DNA of 9,481 nucleotides, from contig JASHYD010000263.1 in the NCBI GenBank assembly GCA_030043175.1, positions 1 to 9,481 of the forward strand. The letters run 5' to 3'. Source of the DNA: Xanthobacteraceae bacterium (GTDB lineage: Bacteria; Pseudomonadota; Alphaproteobacteria; Rhizobiales; Xanthobacteraceae). Positions within the stretch are counted from its first letter, which is position 1. Each line of letters begins with the position of its first letter. Positions 1 to 5,665 of the stretch are shown here, piece after piece. The translations under genes and the position numbers were made by a program. The notes beneath the pieces are model-generated. The model ran no database searches. It was not told the DNA's origin and saw only the letters and a list, made by a program, of their open reading frames with translations.

Positions 1-389
1 GGCGTAAGCAGAAAACCGGCCCGCACTCTCGTGGTGCCAAACCAGGAGAGCTTTGTGCTCACTGCGTCCGTCGTATTGGAGATCGAGGTCGCGTCGAAAT
101 CCGTCTCAAGGCCGAGGACGAACGTCCCGAACTGCTTGTTGTAGCCGACCTGAACGCCGCCGACGACGCCGCTGCCGGTCACGCTGCTGGCGACCGACGC
201 GCCGAAAGCGCTTGCAGTGGTGTTAAAATCAGTCGAGCCGAAGCCGACATTGCCGCCGATATAGAGGCCGTCCCATGGCGACGCCATGAAAGTCGGAGCC
301 TGTACCGGTGCTTTGCGGCCAAATCAACCGCGCCCCGAAGCGGCAACGAGGATGGCCGCTACGGTACCCAGAACTACTTTTTGCATCAT
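1..389 (-). pseudogene. Omp25-like outer-membrane beta-barrel protein, 5' part, interrupted leader
   Basis: This is the N-terminal part of a small outer-membrane barrel of the Omp25/OmpA-like beta-barrel family; the gene runs off the left edge. The start at 389 (ATGATG) has a good ribosome site, AAGAGGGGG at 395-403, 5 nt away. The first 21 codons read as a signal peptide (MMQKVVLGTVAAILVAAS) and then hit TGA at 324-326. The same frame then continues open to the edge with typical strand motifs: SPWDGLYIGGNVGFGS, VVGGVQVGYNKQFG, FVLGLETDFDA and LSWFGTTRVRAGF. Between about 336 and 311 the +1 frame reads SGAVDLAAK, which is what a leader cleavage region of this family looks like. An extra G in the run at 333-336 and a missing G near 311 would restore the protein without changing total length. 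Either the gene is broken or the sequence has two errors. The only later ATG, in TFMASPW, would leave no signal peptide. Confidence 0.7.
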
Positions 390-696
390 GGAATTCCCCC
401 TCTTGGAGCCCCCGCCAATGGCGGTTTGAGGGGCGCGAAATGACCATTGTGACCCTAGATGTGACCCTAGAGTCGTAATACCGACACGGTCGAATTTTCG
501 CCATTGTTGTTGAAACGCGACATAAACTCGCCTGACTTCCGCAAATACGCCTCGTTAAGCCCCGCTCGCGGTCTCGCCGCAGCATCCCGCTCGAAAGTAA
601 CCCTAATTCGGCGCCGCACTGGTTTTGGCGCGGCGCCGGACTTATCCCTATTGATGGCCGTCGCGCGGATGACCGGCCCGCGAGAGAATGATCGTC
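390..696. other. Intergenic region between omp and small-gene block
   Basis: This 0.3-kb gap separates the minus-strand Omp gene from the plus-strand small genes and so should hold both promoters. It contains the Omp ribosome site (395-403), a perfect tandem 12-bp repeat (448-471), and two copies of the 8-bp self-palindrome CGGCGCCG at 609-616 and 631-638 that can pair with each other across a 14-nt loop. An open frame at 504-767 crosses it, but its composition is arginine- and serine-rich with poor codon bias and no ribosome site, so I do not call it a gene. No convincing -35/-10 pair was identified. Confidence 0.5.
448..471. repeat. Perfect tandem 12-bp repeat
   Basis: TGTGACCCTAGA occurs twice back to back (448-459 and 460-471) without a mismatch. 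It lies 59 bp upstream of the Omp start codon at 389 on the minus strand, within the range expected for promoter or regulator contacts. A 12-bp period is slightly more than one helical turn, so both copies would face nearly the same side of the DNA. The function is unknown. Confidence 0.75.
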
Positions 697-1014
697 ATGG
701 CAGCGAATTTCGATACCGCCTCGGACTGCGCCGACGTCGTGGATTTGGCGTGGGCCGAAATGGATGAATTCTTCAAGGCTCTTGGGGCGAGGGGGCCGGC
801 TGCGACGCCCGAGCAATGGGACGAAGACCGCGCCCGGTTCGTCGAAATTCAAGAGCGCTGCAATTCTCTCGTATTTAGGGATCTCCGAACCGGCCGAGGT
901 CAGCAATCCTCGGCCCCGTTGGGGCAAGCCGTGGCAGGTTTGGACTTTCGTGCGGCGGGTGTCCAAATCGGACAGGTCAGGAGTTTTTTTACGAAGGGAA
1001 AACGCAATGTCTGA
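697..1014 (+). CDS. Hypothetical small acidic protein, possible frame switch
   Basis: A 105-residue ORF of unknown function. I prefer the ATG at 697 because GAGAGAA (682-688) sits 8 nt upstream; an in-frame ATG at 688 has no such spacing. Residues 1-55 (MAANFDTASDCADVV, then LAWAEMDEFFKAL and PEQWDEDRARFVEIQERC) are acidic, probably helical and have normal G/C-rich third positions. After about nt 865 the frame degrades into an Arg/Gln/Ser-rich tail ending FFTKGKRNV. At the same place the +1 frame becomes coding-like (LSYLGISEPAEVSNPRPRW, GKPWQVWTFVRRVSKS). A single deleted base near 863-868 would join the two. The stop at 1012-1014 overlaps the start of the next gene. No family recognised. 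Confidence 0.45.
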   Translation: MAANFDTASDCADVVDLAWAEMDEFFKALGARGPAATPEQWDEDRARFVEIQERCNSLVFRDLRTGRGQQSSAPLGQAVAGLDFRAAGVQIGQVRSFFTKGKRNV

Positions 1015-1201
1015 CGATGAAGTGCCGCGGGACGATGAATGGTTGCGAAGGTTAGCACGCAATCTTCTCCCACGGCTTCCGTCCGATCGAGACAAGGCGC
1101 TGCGGGTGATCGGCCATTTATGTGCACTCGTCCAGTCACGTGACGGGGGCGGCACGAGGCCGCGGCCGACCCTCACCGTCGTTGAGGGAGGGCCGCGATG
1201 A
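1007..1201 (+). CDS. Hypothetical 64-residue protein
   Basis: A short protein of unknown function. The start at 1007 is supported by AAGGGAA (994-1000) with 6-nt spacing. The sequence begins MSDDEVPRDDEWLRRLARNL, acidic at first, then an amphipathic basic segment (LLPRLPSDRDKALRVIGHLC) and a Gly/Arg/Pro-rich tail (QSRDGGGTRPRP). There is no membrane segment or signal peptide. The length and composition resemble the small proteins that accompany phage or accessory loci, but no named family is recognised. Its stop TGA overlaps the next start (ATGA at 1198), so the two are probably translationally coupled. The open frame extends upstream to 764; the part before 1007 may be the displaced 3' end of the preceding gene rather than part of this one. 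Confidence 0.6.
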   Translation: MSDDEVPRDDEWLRRLARNLLPRLPSDRDKALRVIGHLCALVQSRDGGGTRPRPTLTVVEGGPR

Positions 1202-1740
1202 CTAACGTCGTGGATTATCAGCCGCCGACCACCGACGAGACGCCGGTCTTGATCTCGACATCGGATTGCTATGATGCCGACGTGATGACTGATGCCATGG
1301 AGCCGCGGCACTTGCGCGGTGAAGCGCTCAACGTGCATCCCTACATCCCGCCGCGGATGGGCGCAGCGCACCTGTTCTATTCGGCCGACGGGCATAGCGT
1401 CGCGCTTGCCGAGCTCGTCACCTGGGATGACACGAATTGGTACATCCGGCATCTTCATCCGGACCCCGAAAAGATCATGCGGCTGTCTCGGACCTGGTGG
1501 CCAACAGCCCACGTGGTCGTCGGGCCCCCTGGTGATGAGCGAAATGAGCAGGCCGAGCGAGCTGTCGAGCGCCGCCGGGCGCGCCGCCCGCAAGCTCGCC
1601 CTGACCTGATTGCACATCCTGCGTCAGTTCGTAGGGGGCCCTTTGTATTGCTGCACGGCCACGCCAGCGGCAATCCACGCGACCGCGACCGGCACGGCGG
1701 CAATGACGAGCCCCGCCAGTTCAAAGCCTTCGGCCGCTAA
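1198..1740 (+). CDS. Hypothetical protein, likely real only to about 1530-1609
   Basis: The start ATG overlaps the previous stop and follows a strong GAGGGAGG ribosome site at 1184-1191. Residues 1-110 look genuine: balanced composition, G/C-rich third positions, and ordered segments such as MGAAHLFYSADGHSVALAEL, VTWDDTNWYIRHLHPDPEK and RLSRTWWPTAHVVVG. This suggests a small soluble alpha/beta protein. No family is recognised. After the CCCCC run at 1525-1529 the frame turns Arg-rich and irregular to the stop at 1738-1740. There the +1 frame has better codon use and encodes MSEMSRPSELSSAAGRAARK, ending LALT at 1609. Either an extra C has shifted the gene, whose natural end would be 1609, or a second short ORF (1535-1609) overlaps. 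The antisense membrane ORF at 1624-1770 also argues that the true gene stops before 1624. Confidence 0.5.
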   Translation: MTNVVDYQPPTTDETPVLISTSDCYDADVMTDAMEPRHLRGEALNVHPYIPPRMGAAHLFYSADGHSVALAELVTWDDTNWYIRHLHPDPEKIMRLSRTWWPTAHVVVGPPGDERNEQAERAVERRRARRPQARPDLIAHPASVRRGPFVLLHGHASGNPRDRDRHGGNDEPRQFKAFGR

Positions 1741-1770
1741 CGAACGCGGCCCACTTTGGCTCCCATTCAT
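1624..1770 (-). CDS. Possible 48-residue single-pass membrane protein
   Basis: A minus-strand ORF too short for usual gene calling. It encodes an N-terminal polar stretch (MNGSQSGPRSLAAEGFE), one strongly hydrophobic helix (LAGLVIAAVPVAVAWIAAG, residues 18-36), and a short C-terminal tail VAVQQYKGPPTN. The helical segment has G or C in nearly all third positions, which is what real genes here show and unlike the plus-strand frame across the same DNA. An in-frame TAA lies just upstream, so the start cannot move far. The ribosome site is weak (a GGA a few bases before the ATG). It resembles the small helix-containing proteins often found in phage-derived or stress loci, but the function is unknown. 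It could also be a chance ORF in GC-rich DNA. Confidence 0.35.
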   Translation of the reverse strand: MNGSQSGPRSLAAEGFELAGLVIAAVPVAVAWIAAGVAVQQYKGPPTN

Positions 1771-1901
1771 GCGTCCACGCCATCGTGGCGCTTAGCGATT
1801 TCGCGGCATTGCGCATCGCGCCGTAAGGCCGCTCCGGCGATCTGTTGCCGGCTCAGCGGCGAATGCCGCCTTCGCGGGCGAGCTCGCACAGCACGATCGG
1901 C

Positions 1902-3173
1902 CTACTTGTTCATATGGCAGGAGGTCTCGGGCTCGTCGTCCCCGAGCGTATCGAGCTCGTTGGTGCGGTGGAGAAACCCCTCCAAAGGCGCGCTTGCCAC
2001 CACCATGTAGGGCGCCGCCAGCAGCACGGCCTGGCGCACCTGATGATCCCATGGCCTCACTGACACCGGCAGCCCCTTGTCGCCGTCGAACCCCGCATCG
2101 CCGAGGATGAAATCGCGCTGCTTGGCGAACTGCGCCGAGCGCGTACGCAACGCCGCCTGCACCACCATCTTTACGGCGACCCACGCGGCCCAGTCCGCGC
2201 TTTCCATGCGGCGCCCACCCGACTTCTTGTCGAACCGGGTGTTAACCTGCGGCGCGCCGTTGTGCTCCCACGTCCAGTGCCATGCCACCGGTTCAAGATC
2301 AATGCTTCCCACCACCGGCCGCGGCAGCACGGTATGGTAGGGCACCTGGCGGGCGAAATCGAAAGCCTCGTCGGCGACGAAGACCACGTCGTAGTTGCCG
2401 CGAATGGCGCTCAGCAGCGCTGGATTGTTCTGCTCGCGCTCGCGCGGGTCGGTTCCTGGCTTAAAATGCTGGTCGGCGACGATCCTGGCGCCGAATTTCT
2501 GCGCCGAGCGGGTGAACGCCCTGACGGTCTCCGCGTCGGTGGGCAGCGGCCCCTCAAACACCAGGATGTCGCGCCATTTGCGCGATGCCAGGTATTGCAT
2601 CAGCGCATCCATGCGCATCGCGAGGCTCGGAATGACATGCACGAATTCGCGCGCGCAGAGCTCGCGACGCAGGCCATCATCTTCGGCCGAGACGTTGAAC
2701 AAAAGCACATCGCGTCCTTTTGTGGCGGCCGCAAGGGGCTTGAAGGCATCCGCCGGCGCATCGATCAGGAAAAAGTGGATATCGCGCCCTTCCAGCGCCG
2801 CGATGACGGCCGGTGCGACTTCGGCCGGCGACTTCACCGTGATGCGTTCAAGCCCAAACTGGGTGTTAAGCACCCGCACCAGCGCGGCGGCTTCGTCGAT
2901 GCCGATCTGCGCGCCCGCGAACGGATGATCGCGGGTTTTCAGGATCAGGCGTTCGTAACCGCGAATGGGCTCGTAGCGCGGATCGCCTTCGATCTCCACA
3001 TAGCCGATTACGGCCTGTTGCCGCGGCGGCGTGGCCTGCGCAAGCGCAGGCGCAATGAAATTGAAAAAGGCGAAGAGGACCGCAAGTGCAGCCTGCGCGA
3101 AGGTGCCGGCAGGTGCCGCCTTCACCCGGCGCGATGACAGGCTCCGCGCCGTGCGTGCAAAAAATCTAATCAT
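1902..3173 (-). CDS. ABC transporter substrate-binding protein of the PQQ-alcohol dehydrogenase system
   Basis: Periplasmic type 1 substrate-binding protein of the subfamily that travels with PQQ-dependent alcohol dehydrogenases (the NCBI/TIGR family named for that system; related genes accompany ped/exa clusters). The 423-residue length fits. A basic N-terminus and hydrophobic core (AALAVLFAFFNFIAPALA) form a signal peptide with cleavage near residues 45-47. The mature protein opens with IGYVEIEGDPRYEPIRGYER, and the conserved C-terminal part includes SVRPWDHQVRQAVLLA (371-386) and the ending NELDTLGDDEPETSC. The start at 3173 overlaps the stop of the beta-propeller gene by 8 bp (3166-3173), so the two form one operon with likely coupled translation. 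The ligand in this family is not established; an alcohol-oxidation cofactor, substrate or product is the usual guess. No terminator is visible after the stop. Confidence 0.88.
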   Translation of the reverse strand: MIRFFARTARSLSSRRVKAAPAGTFAQAALAVLFAFFNFIAPALAQATPPRQQAVIGYVEIEGDPRYEPIRGYERLILKTRDHPFAGAQIGIDEAAALVRVLNTQFGLERITVKSPAEVAPAVIAALEGRDIHFFLIDAPADAFKPLAAATKGRDVLLFNVSAEDDGLRRELCAREFVHVIPSLAMRMDALMQYLASRKWRDILVFEGPLPTDAETVRAFTRSAQKFGARIVADQHFKPGTDPREREQNNPALLSAIRGNYDVVFVADEAFDFARQVPYHTVLPRPVVGSIDLEPVAWHWTWEHNGAPQVNTRFDKKSGGRRMESADWAAWVAVKMVVQAALRTRSAQFAKQRDFILGDAGFDGDKGLPVSVRPWDHQVRQAVLLAAPYMVVASAPLEGFLHRTNELDTLGDDEPETSCHMNK

Positions 3174-4155
3174 CGATCACCACGCCCCATGGAATGCGGC
3201 CCACCGGAATCGAAACCGTGGCCTTGCGAGTCTTGAGGTCGATCACGGTCACGTCATCGCCGAAGCCGTTGGCGACATAAAGCGTCCTCTCGTCACGCGA
3301 CATGCCGAGACCCCAAGAGCGCTTACCGACCAGGATGTAGCCCTGGACTTTGCGGGTCGGCACATCGACCACGGCGACGTGAGCCGCGTGGCCAAGTGTC
3401 ACATACGCGGTCTTACCGTCCCGGGTCATGCGCAGGTCGACCGGCGTCACGTCGGTCTTGCGCATGCCCGGCGGCAGGAACTCGATCTTGTCTACGACGG
3501 CAAATTTCTCCCGGTCGATGATGTAGACCTCGCCGGACAGCTCGGTCGACACCCATAATTCCTTGCCGTCGGGGGTCGCCGCGAAGCGGCGCGGCCTGGT
3601 GCCGACCACGACATCCTGCACCACGTTGCCCGCGTCGGCATCGATGAGGTGGACGAGATCCCCGACTTCGGATGTCACGTAGACGAAGTGACCGTCTTCG
3701 CTCACGAACACGCCCTCCGGCTCGGCGCCGGTTGGCACCTCCTGGACAATGATGTTCTGGTCCATGTCGATCACCGAGAGGGAGGAGCCCTCCTCATTGG
3801 ACACGTAAATGCGGCGCCGGGACTCGTCGATGCCGAAGGTCTCGGGGCTCGCTCCGGTCGAGAGCTTGCCGACCACCGCGAGCTTGGCAACGTCGATGAC
3901 ATCGATCACGTCGTCATCGCCGCAGGCCACATAGAGCTTGGTGTGGTCCGCGCTGAAATGCATATCGCGCGGACGCCGCGACGTCTTGAGATCCTTGACA
4001 ACCTTGTAGGTCTTAGGATCGATAACGATGATGTTGTTGGTCTTTTCGTTGCTGACGAATACCAGGCCGGTGTCCTTGGTCCATCCTGCCGAGGATAGCA
4101 CGGCAACGAATACGGCAATCAAGAGCGGCGCCGATAGCAGGCGAAGGATGGGCAC
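3166..4155 (-). CDS. YVTN-family seven-bladed beta-propeller, PQQ-dependent catabolism associated
   Basis: A secreted 329-residue beta-propeller of the YVTN/NHL-like repeat class, in the subfamily associated with PQQ-dependent catabolism. The start is GTG at 4155, fixed by AGAGGAA (4162-4168) at 6-nt spacing. A signal peptide (PILRLLSAPLLIAVFVAVL) is followed by about seven 40-residue blades. Their repeated cores include LVFVSNEKTNNIIVIDPKT, KLYVACGDDDVIDVID, RIYVSNEEGSSLSVID, FVYVTSEVGDLVHLID, LWVSTELSGEVYIID, AYVTLGHAAHVAVVD and LYVANGFGDDVTVID. It probably acts in the periplasm as a binding or scaffold partner of the adjacent substrate-binding protein. Such propellers have no catalytic motif, and none is visible here. 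It is first in a two-gene minus-strand operon, divergent from the ATPase gene. Confidence 0.88.
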   Translation of the reverse strand: MPILRLLSAPLLIAVFVAVLSSAGWTKDTGLVFVSNEKTNNIIVIDPKTYKVVKDLKTSRRPRDMHFSADHTKLYVACGDDDVIDVIDVAKLAVVGKLSTGASPETFGIDESRRRIYVSNEEGSSLSVIDMDQNIIVQEVPTGAEPEGVFVSEDGHFVYVTSEVGDLVHLIDADAGNVVQDVVVGTRPRRFAATPDGKELWVSTELSGEVYIIDREKFAVVDKIEFLPPGMRKTDVTPVDLRMTRDGKTAYVTLGHAAHVAVVDVPTRKVQGYILVGKRSWGLGMSRDERTLYVANGFGDDVTVIDLKTRKATVSIPVGRIPWGVVIDD

Positions 4156-4365
4156 GGACGATTCCTCTTTTGCTTGCGAAGGCGATTGGTCCCAGCGTAC
4201 GACTTATCCAAGCGGCCGGGCAAGCGCCCCATGCTAGCTGCGACCGGGGACGTCCCGCCGGCATCAGGCAAAGCTGACGAGCGGGCGGGGCGCCCGCGGT
4301 CGCAGGTAGCGTGGCGGCGCGCTGCCTGCAATGCAATTCCGCCGCGCAATGGGAGTTACCGCCTG
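4156..4365. promoter_or_regulatory. Divergent promoter region with inverted duplicate motif
   Basis: This 210-bp gap lies between the propeller start (minus) and the ATPase start (plus), so it must drive both. GCTAGCTGCGACCG at 4233-4246 and CGGTCGCAGGTAGC at 4297-4310 are inverted copies with 13 of 14 matches, and the similarity continues outward imperfectly for about 15 more bases. Each gene therefore has the motif in the same orientation, ending 77 bp (propeller) and 55 bp (ATPase) before the start codon. Between the arms lie a perfect 10-bp palindrome GGGACGTCCC (4247-4256) and a hairpin with 7-bp arms (GCGGGCG/CGCCCGC, 4281-4297). This arrangement suits a shared activator or repressor; the regulator is not in the window. 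No clear -35/-10 was found. Confidence 0.5.
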
Positions 4366-5145
4366 ATGGACGATCGCTCCGCCGGCGTAGTTGCGGCCCC
4401 AGCCCTGCTGTTGGACAACGTCGTAAAGAGCTACGGGCCGATCCGCGCGGTGAACGGCGTCAGCTTCGTGGCGCGCCCCGGTGAGTTCATCGCACTGCTC
4501 GGTCCCAATGGGGCCGGCAAATCGACCCTCTTCCAGCTGCTCTCCGGGCTTTTCGTGCCGGATTCCGGGCGCATCGAGGTGATGGGACACGACATGACGC
4601 GGGACGCCGTGCCGGCACTGGCACGGCTCGGCATCGTGTTCCAGCAATCGACGCTCGACCTCGAATTGTCGGTGACCGCCAACCTTCTGTTTCATGCCGG
4701 CCTGCATGGCATTCCGCAGAGCGTCGCCAGGCCGCGCATTGAAGCGGAGCTTGCTCGCCTGGGGCTTGCCGACCGCGCCCACGACAAGACCTCCCGGTTG
4801 AGCGGCGGAAATCGCCGACGCGTGGAGCTAGCCCGCGCACTCCTTCACCAACCGAGAGTGCTACTGATGGACGAGCCAACCGTCGGGCTCGACCCGGCAA
4901 GCCGTACCGATCTCCTCAAACTGCTGTTGACCATGCGCATTGAGCGGGCGGTCGCGGTGCTGTGGGCAACGCACTTGTGCGATGAAGTGGCCGACGCCGA
5001 CCGCGTGATCGTCATGCACAAAGGCAAAGTGCTCGCTGACGCCACGCCACGCAAACTCGTCGCCTCCGCCGGCGTTTCGACCGTCGAGGAGGCGTTTTTA
5101 GCGATGACCGGCGCAGGGGAGGAGAAGCGGTTGGTGGGGGGATAA
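4366..5145 (+). CDS. ABC transporter ATP-binding protein of the PQQ-alcohol dehydrogenase system
   Basis: Cytoplasmic nucleotide-binding subunit, 259 residues, of the ABC-2/drug-exporter-like type found with PQQ-dependent alcohol dehydrogenases. All motifs are present: Walker A GPNGAGKST (46-54), Q-loop FQQS (Gln93), signature LSGGN (145-149, Asn in place of the common Gln), Walker B LLMDEP (166-171), D-loop GLD (174-176) and H-loop His203 in LWATHLCDEV, a phrase typical of this subfamily. I place the start at 4366, with GGGAG upstream, because the open frame back to 4174 encodes low-complexity Arg-rich sequence across the regulatory region. The permease gene that normally follows directly is absent, so this ATPase may be orphaned or work with a permease encoded elsewhere. 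It is divergent from the propeller and substrate-binding genes. Confidence 0.9.
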   Translation: MDDRSAGVVAAPALLLDNVVKSYGPIRAVNGVSFVARPGEFIALLGPNGAGKSTLFQLLSGLFVPDSGRIEVMGHDMTRDAVPALARLGIVFQQSTLDLELSVTANLLFHAGLHGIPQSVARPRIEAELARLGLADRAHDKTSRLSGGNRRRVELARALLHQPRVLLMDEPTVGLDPASRTDLLKLLLTMRIERAVAVLWATHLCDEVADADRVIVMHKGKVLADATPRKLVASAGVSTVEEAFLAMTGAGEEKRLVGG

Positions 5146-5665
5146 ATCGCGCCGCCTTCTCGCCGCGCAAGAGTGCCAGCGCAGGCGCTGCCGCAATGCA
5201 ACATTCGTCAGACGTCCAATCCTGCGCGTGGCGTGACAACACGATGTGTGCAGGTCTGGGAGGGCGTTGACCTCGACGCCCAGGCTCTTTGCTGTCCATC
5301 CGCGCAGTGCAGGAATGAGCCGAGCATAAGCGCGATGACGAACTCCTCGCCGAACCGGGATGACGCCTGGCCGACGAGGGCGATCCGCCCGCCTCCGAGC
5401 GGGTTGTGCGCCGCGGGAAATCCGACCATGCGGCGGAAATTCTTCGGCCTTTTCTCCCGCGCAAGCTAGACGAGACTGAATGGCCGAAACATGGCGTTTC
5501 TCCGACCAAGTGGGCCGCCAGTGTTGCCGCAATATCACATATCGAGCTTCAATGGGTCTTTTAGCCGAAGGTAGCGATACTTTGATGTCAAACGACATTG
5601 ACACGGCTATGTCAGCAACCGCACATTCTGCCGCATCGTGGTTCACGAGGATGGGGTGGGCGGAC
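5146..5665. other. Gene-poor stretch between ABC ATPase and porin, possible gene relic
   Basis: No confident gene here. The expected ABC-2 permease (about 260 residues with six helices) cannot be found in any frame. On the minus strand, 5429-5300 reads with good codon bias (MVGFPAAHNPLGGGRIALVG, then FGEEFVIALMLGSFLHC). The bias then passes to a neighbouring frame (LGVEVNALPDLHT) before fading near 5230. That pattern fits a frameshifted gene remnant, but I do not recognise the family. The right part should hold the porin promoter: a TTGACA at 5598-5603 is a possible -35 box without a good -10. A short hairpin ATGTC/GACAT lies at 5585-5598. No terminator was seen after the ATPase. Confidence 0.35.

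Noticed and set aside
504..767. An 87-codon plus-strand ORF in the intergenic region
   Set aside because: No ribosome site, Arg-rich composition, and it overlaps the better-supported start at 697 in another frame.
229..1617. A 462-codon open frame on the minus strand
   Set aside because: It lies antisense to the better-supported small plus-strand genes, has Arg/Ser/Pro-rich shadow composition and no recognisable domain.
2262..3137. A 291-codon plus-strand ORF antisense to the substrate-binding protein
   Set aside because: The minus-strand gene has a clear family match, signal peptide and operon context; the plus-strand frame is its mirror in GC-rich DNA.
4174..4365. N-terminal extension of the ABC ATPase from an upstream ATG
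   Set aside because: The 64 extra residues are low-complexity and cover the regulatory dyad; family members start close to the first nucleotide-binding strand.
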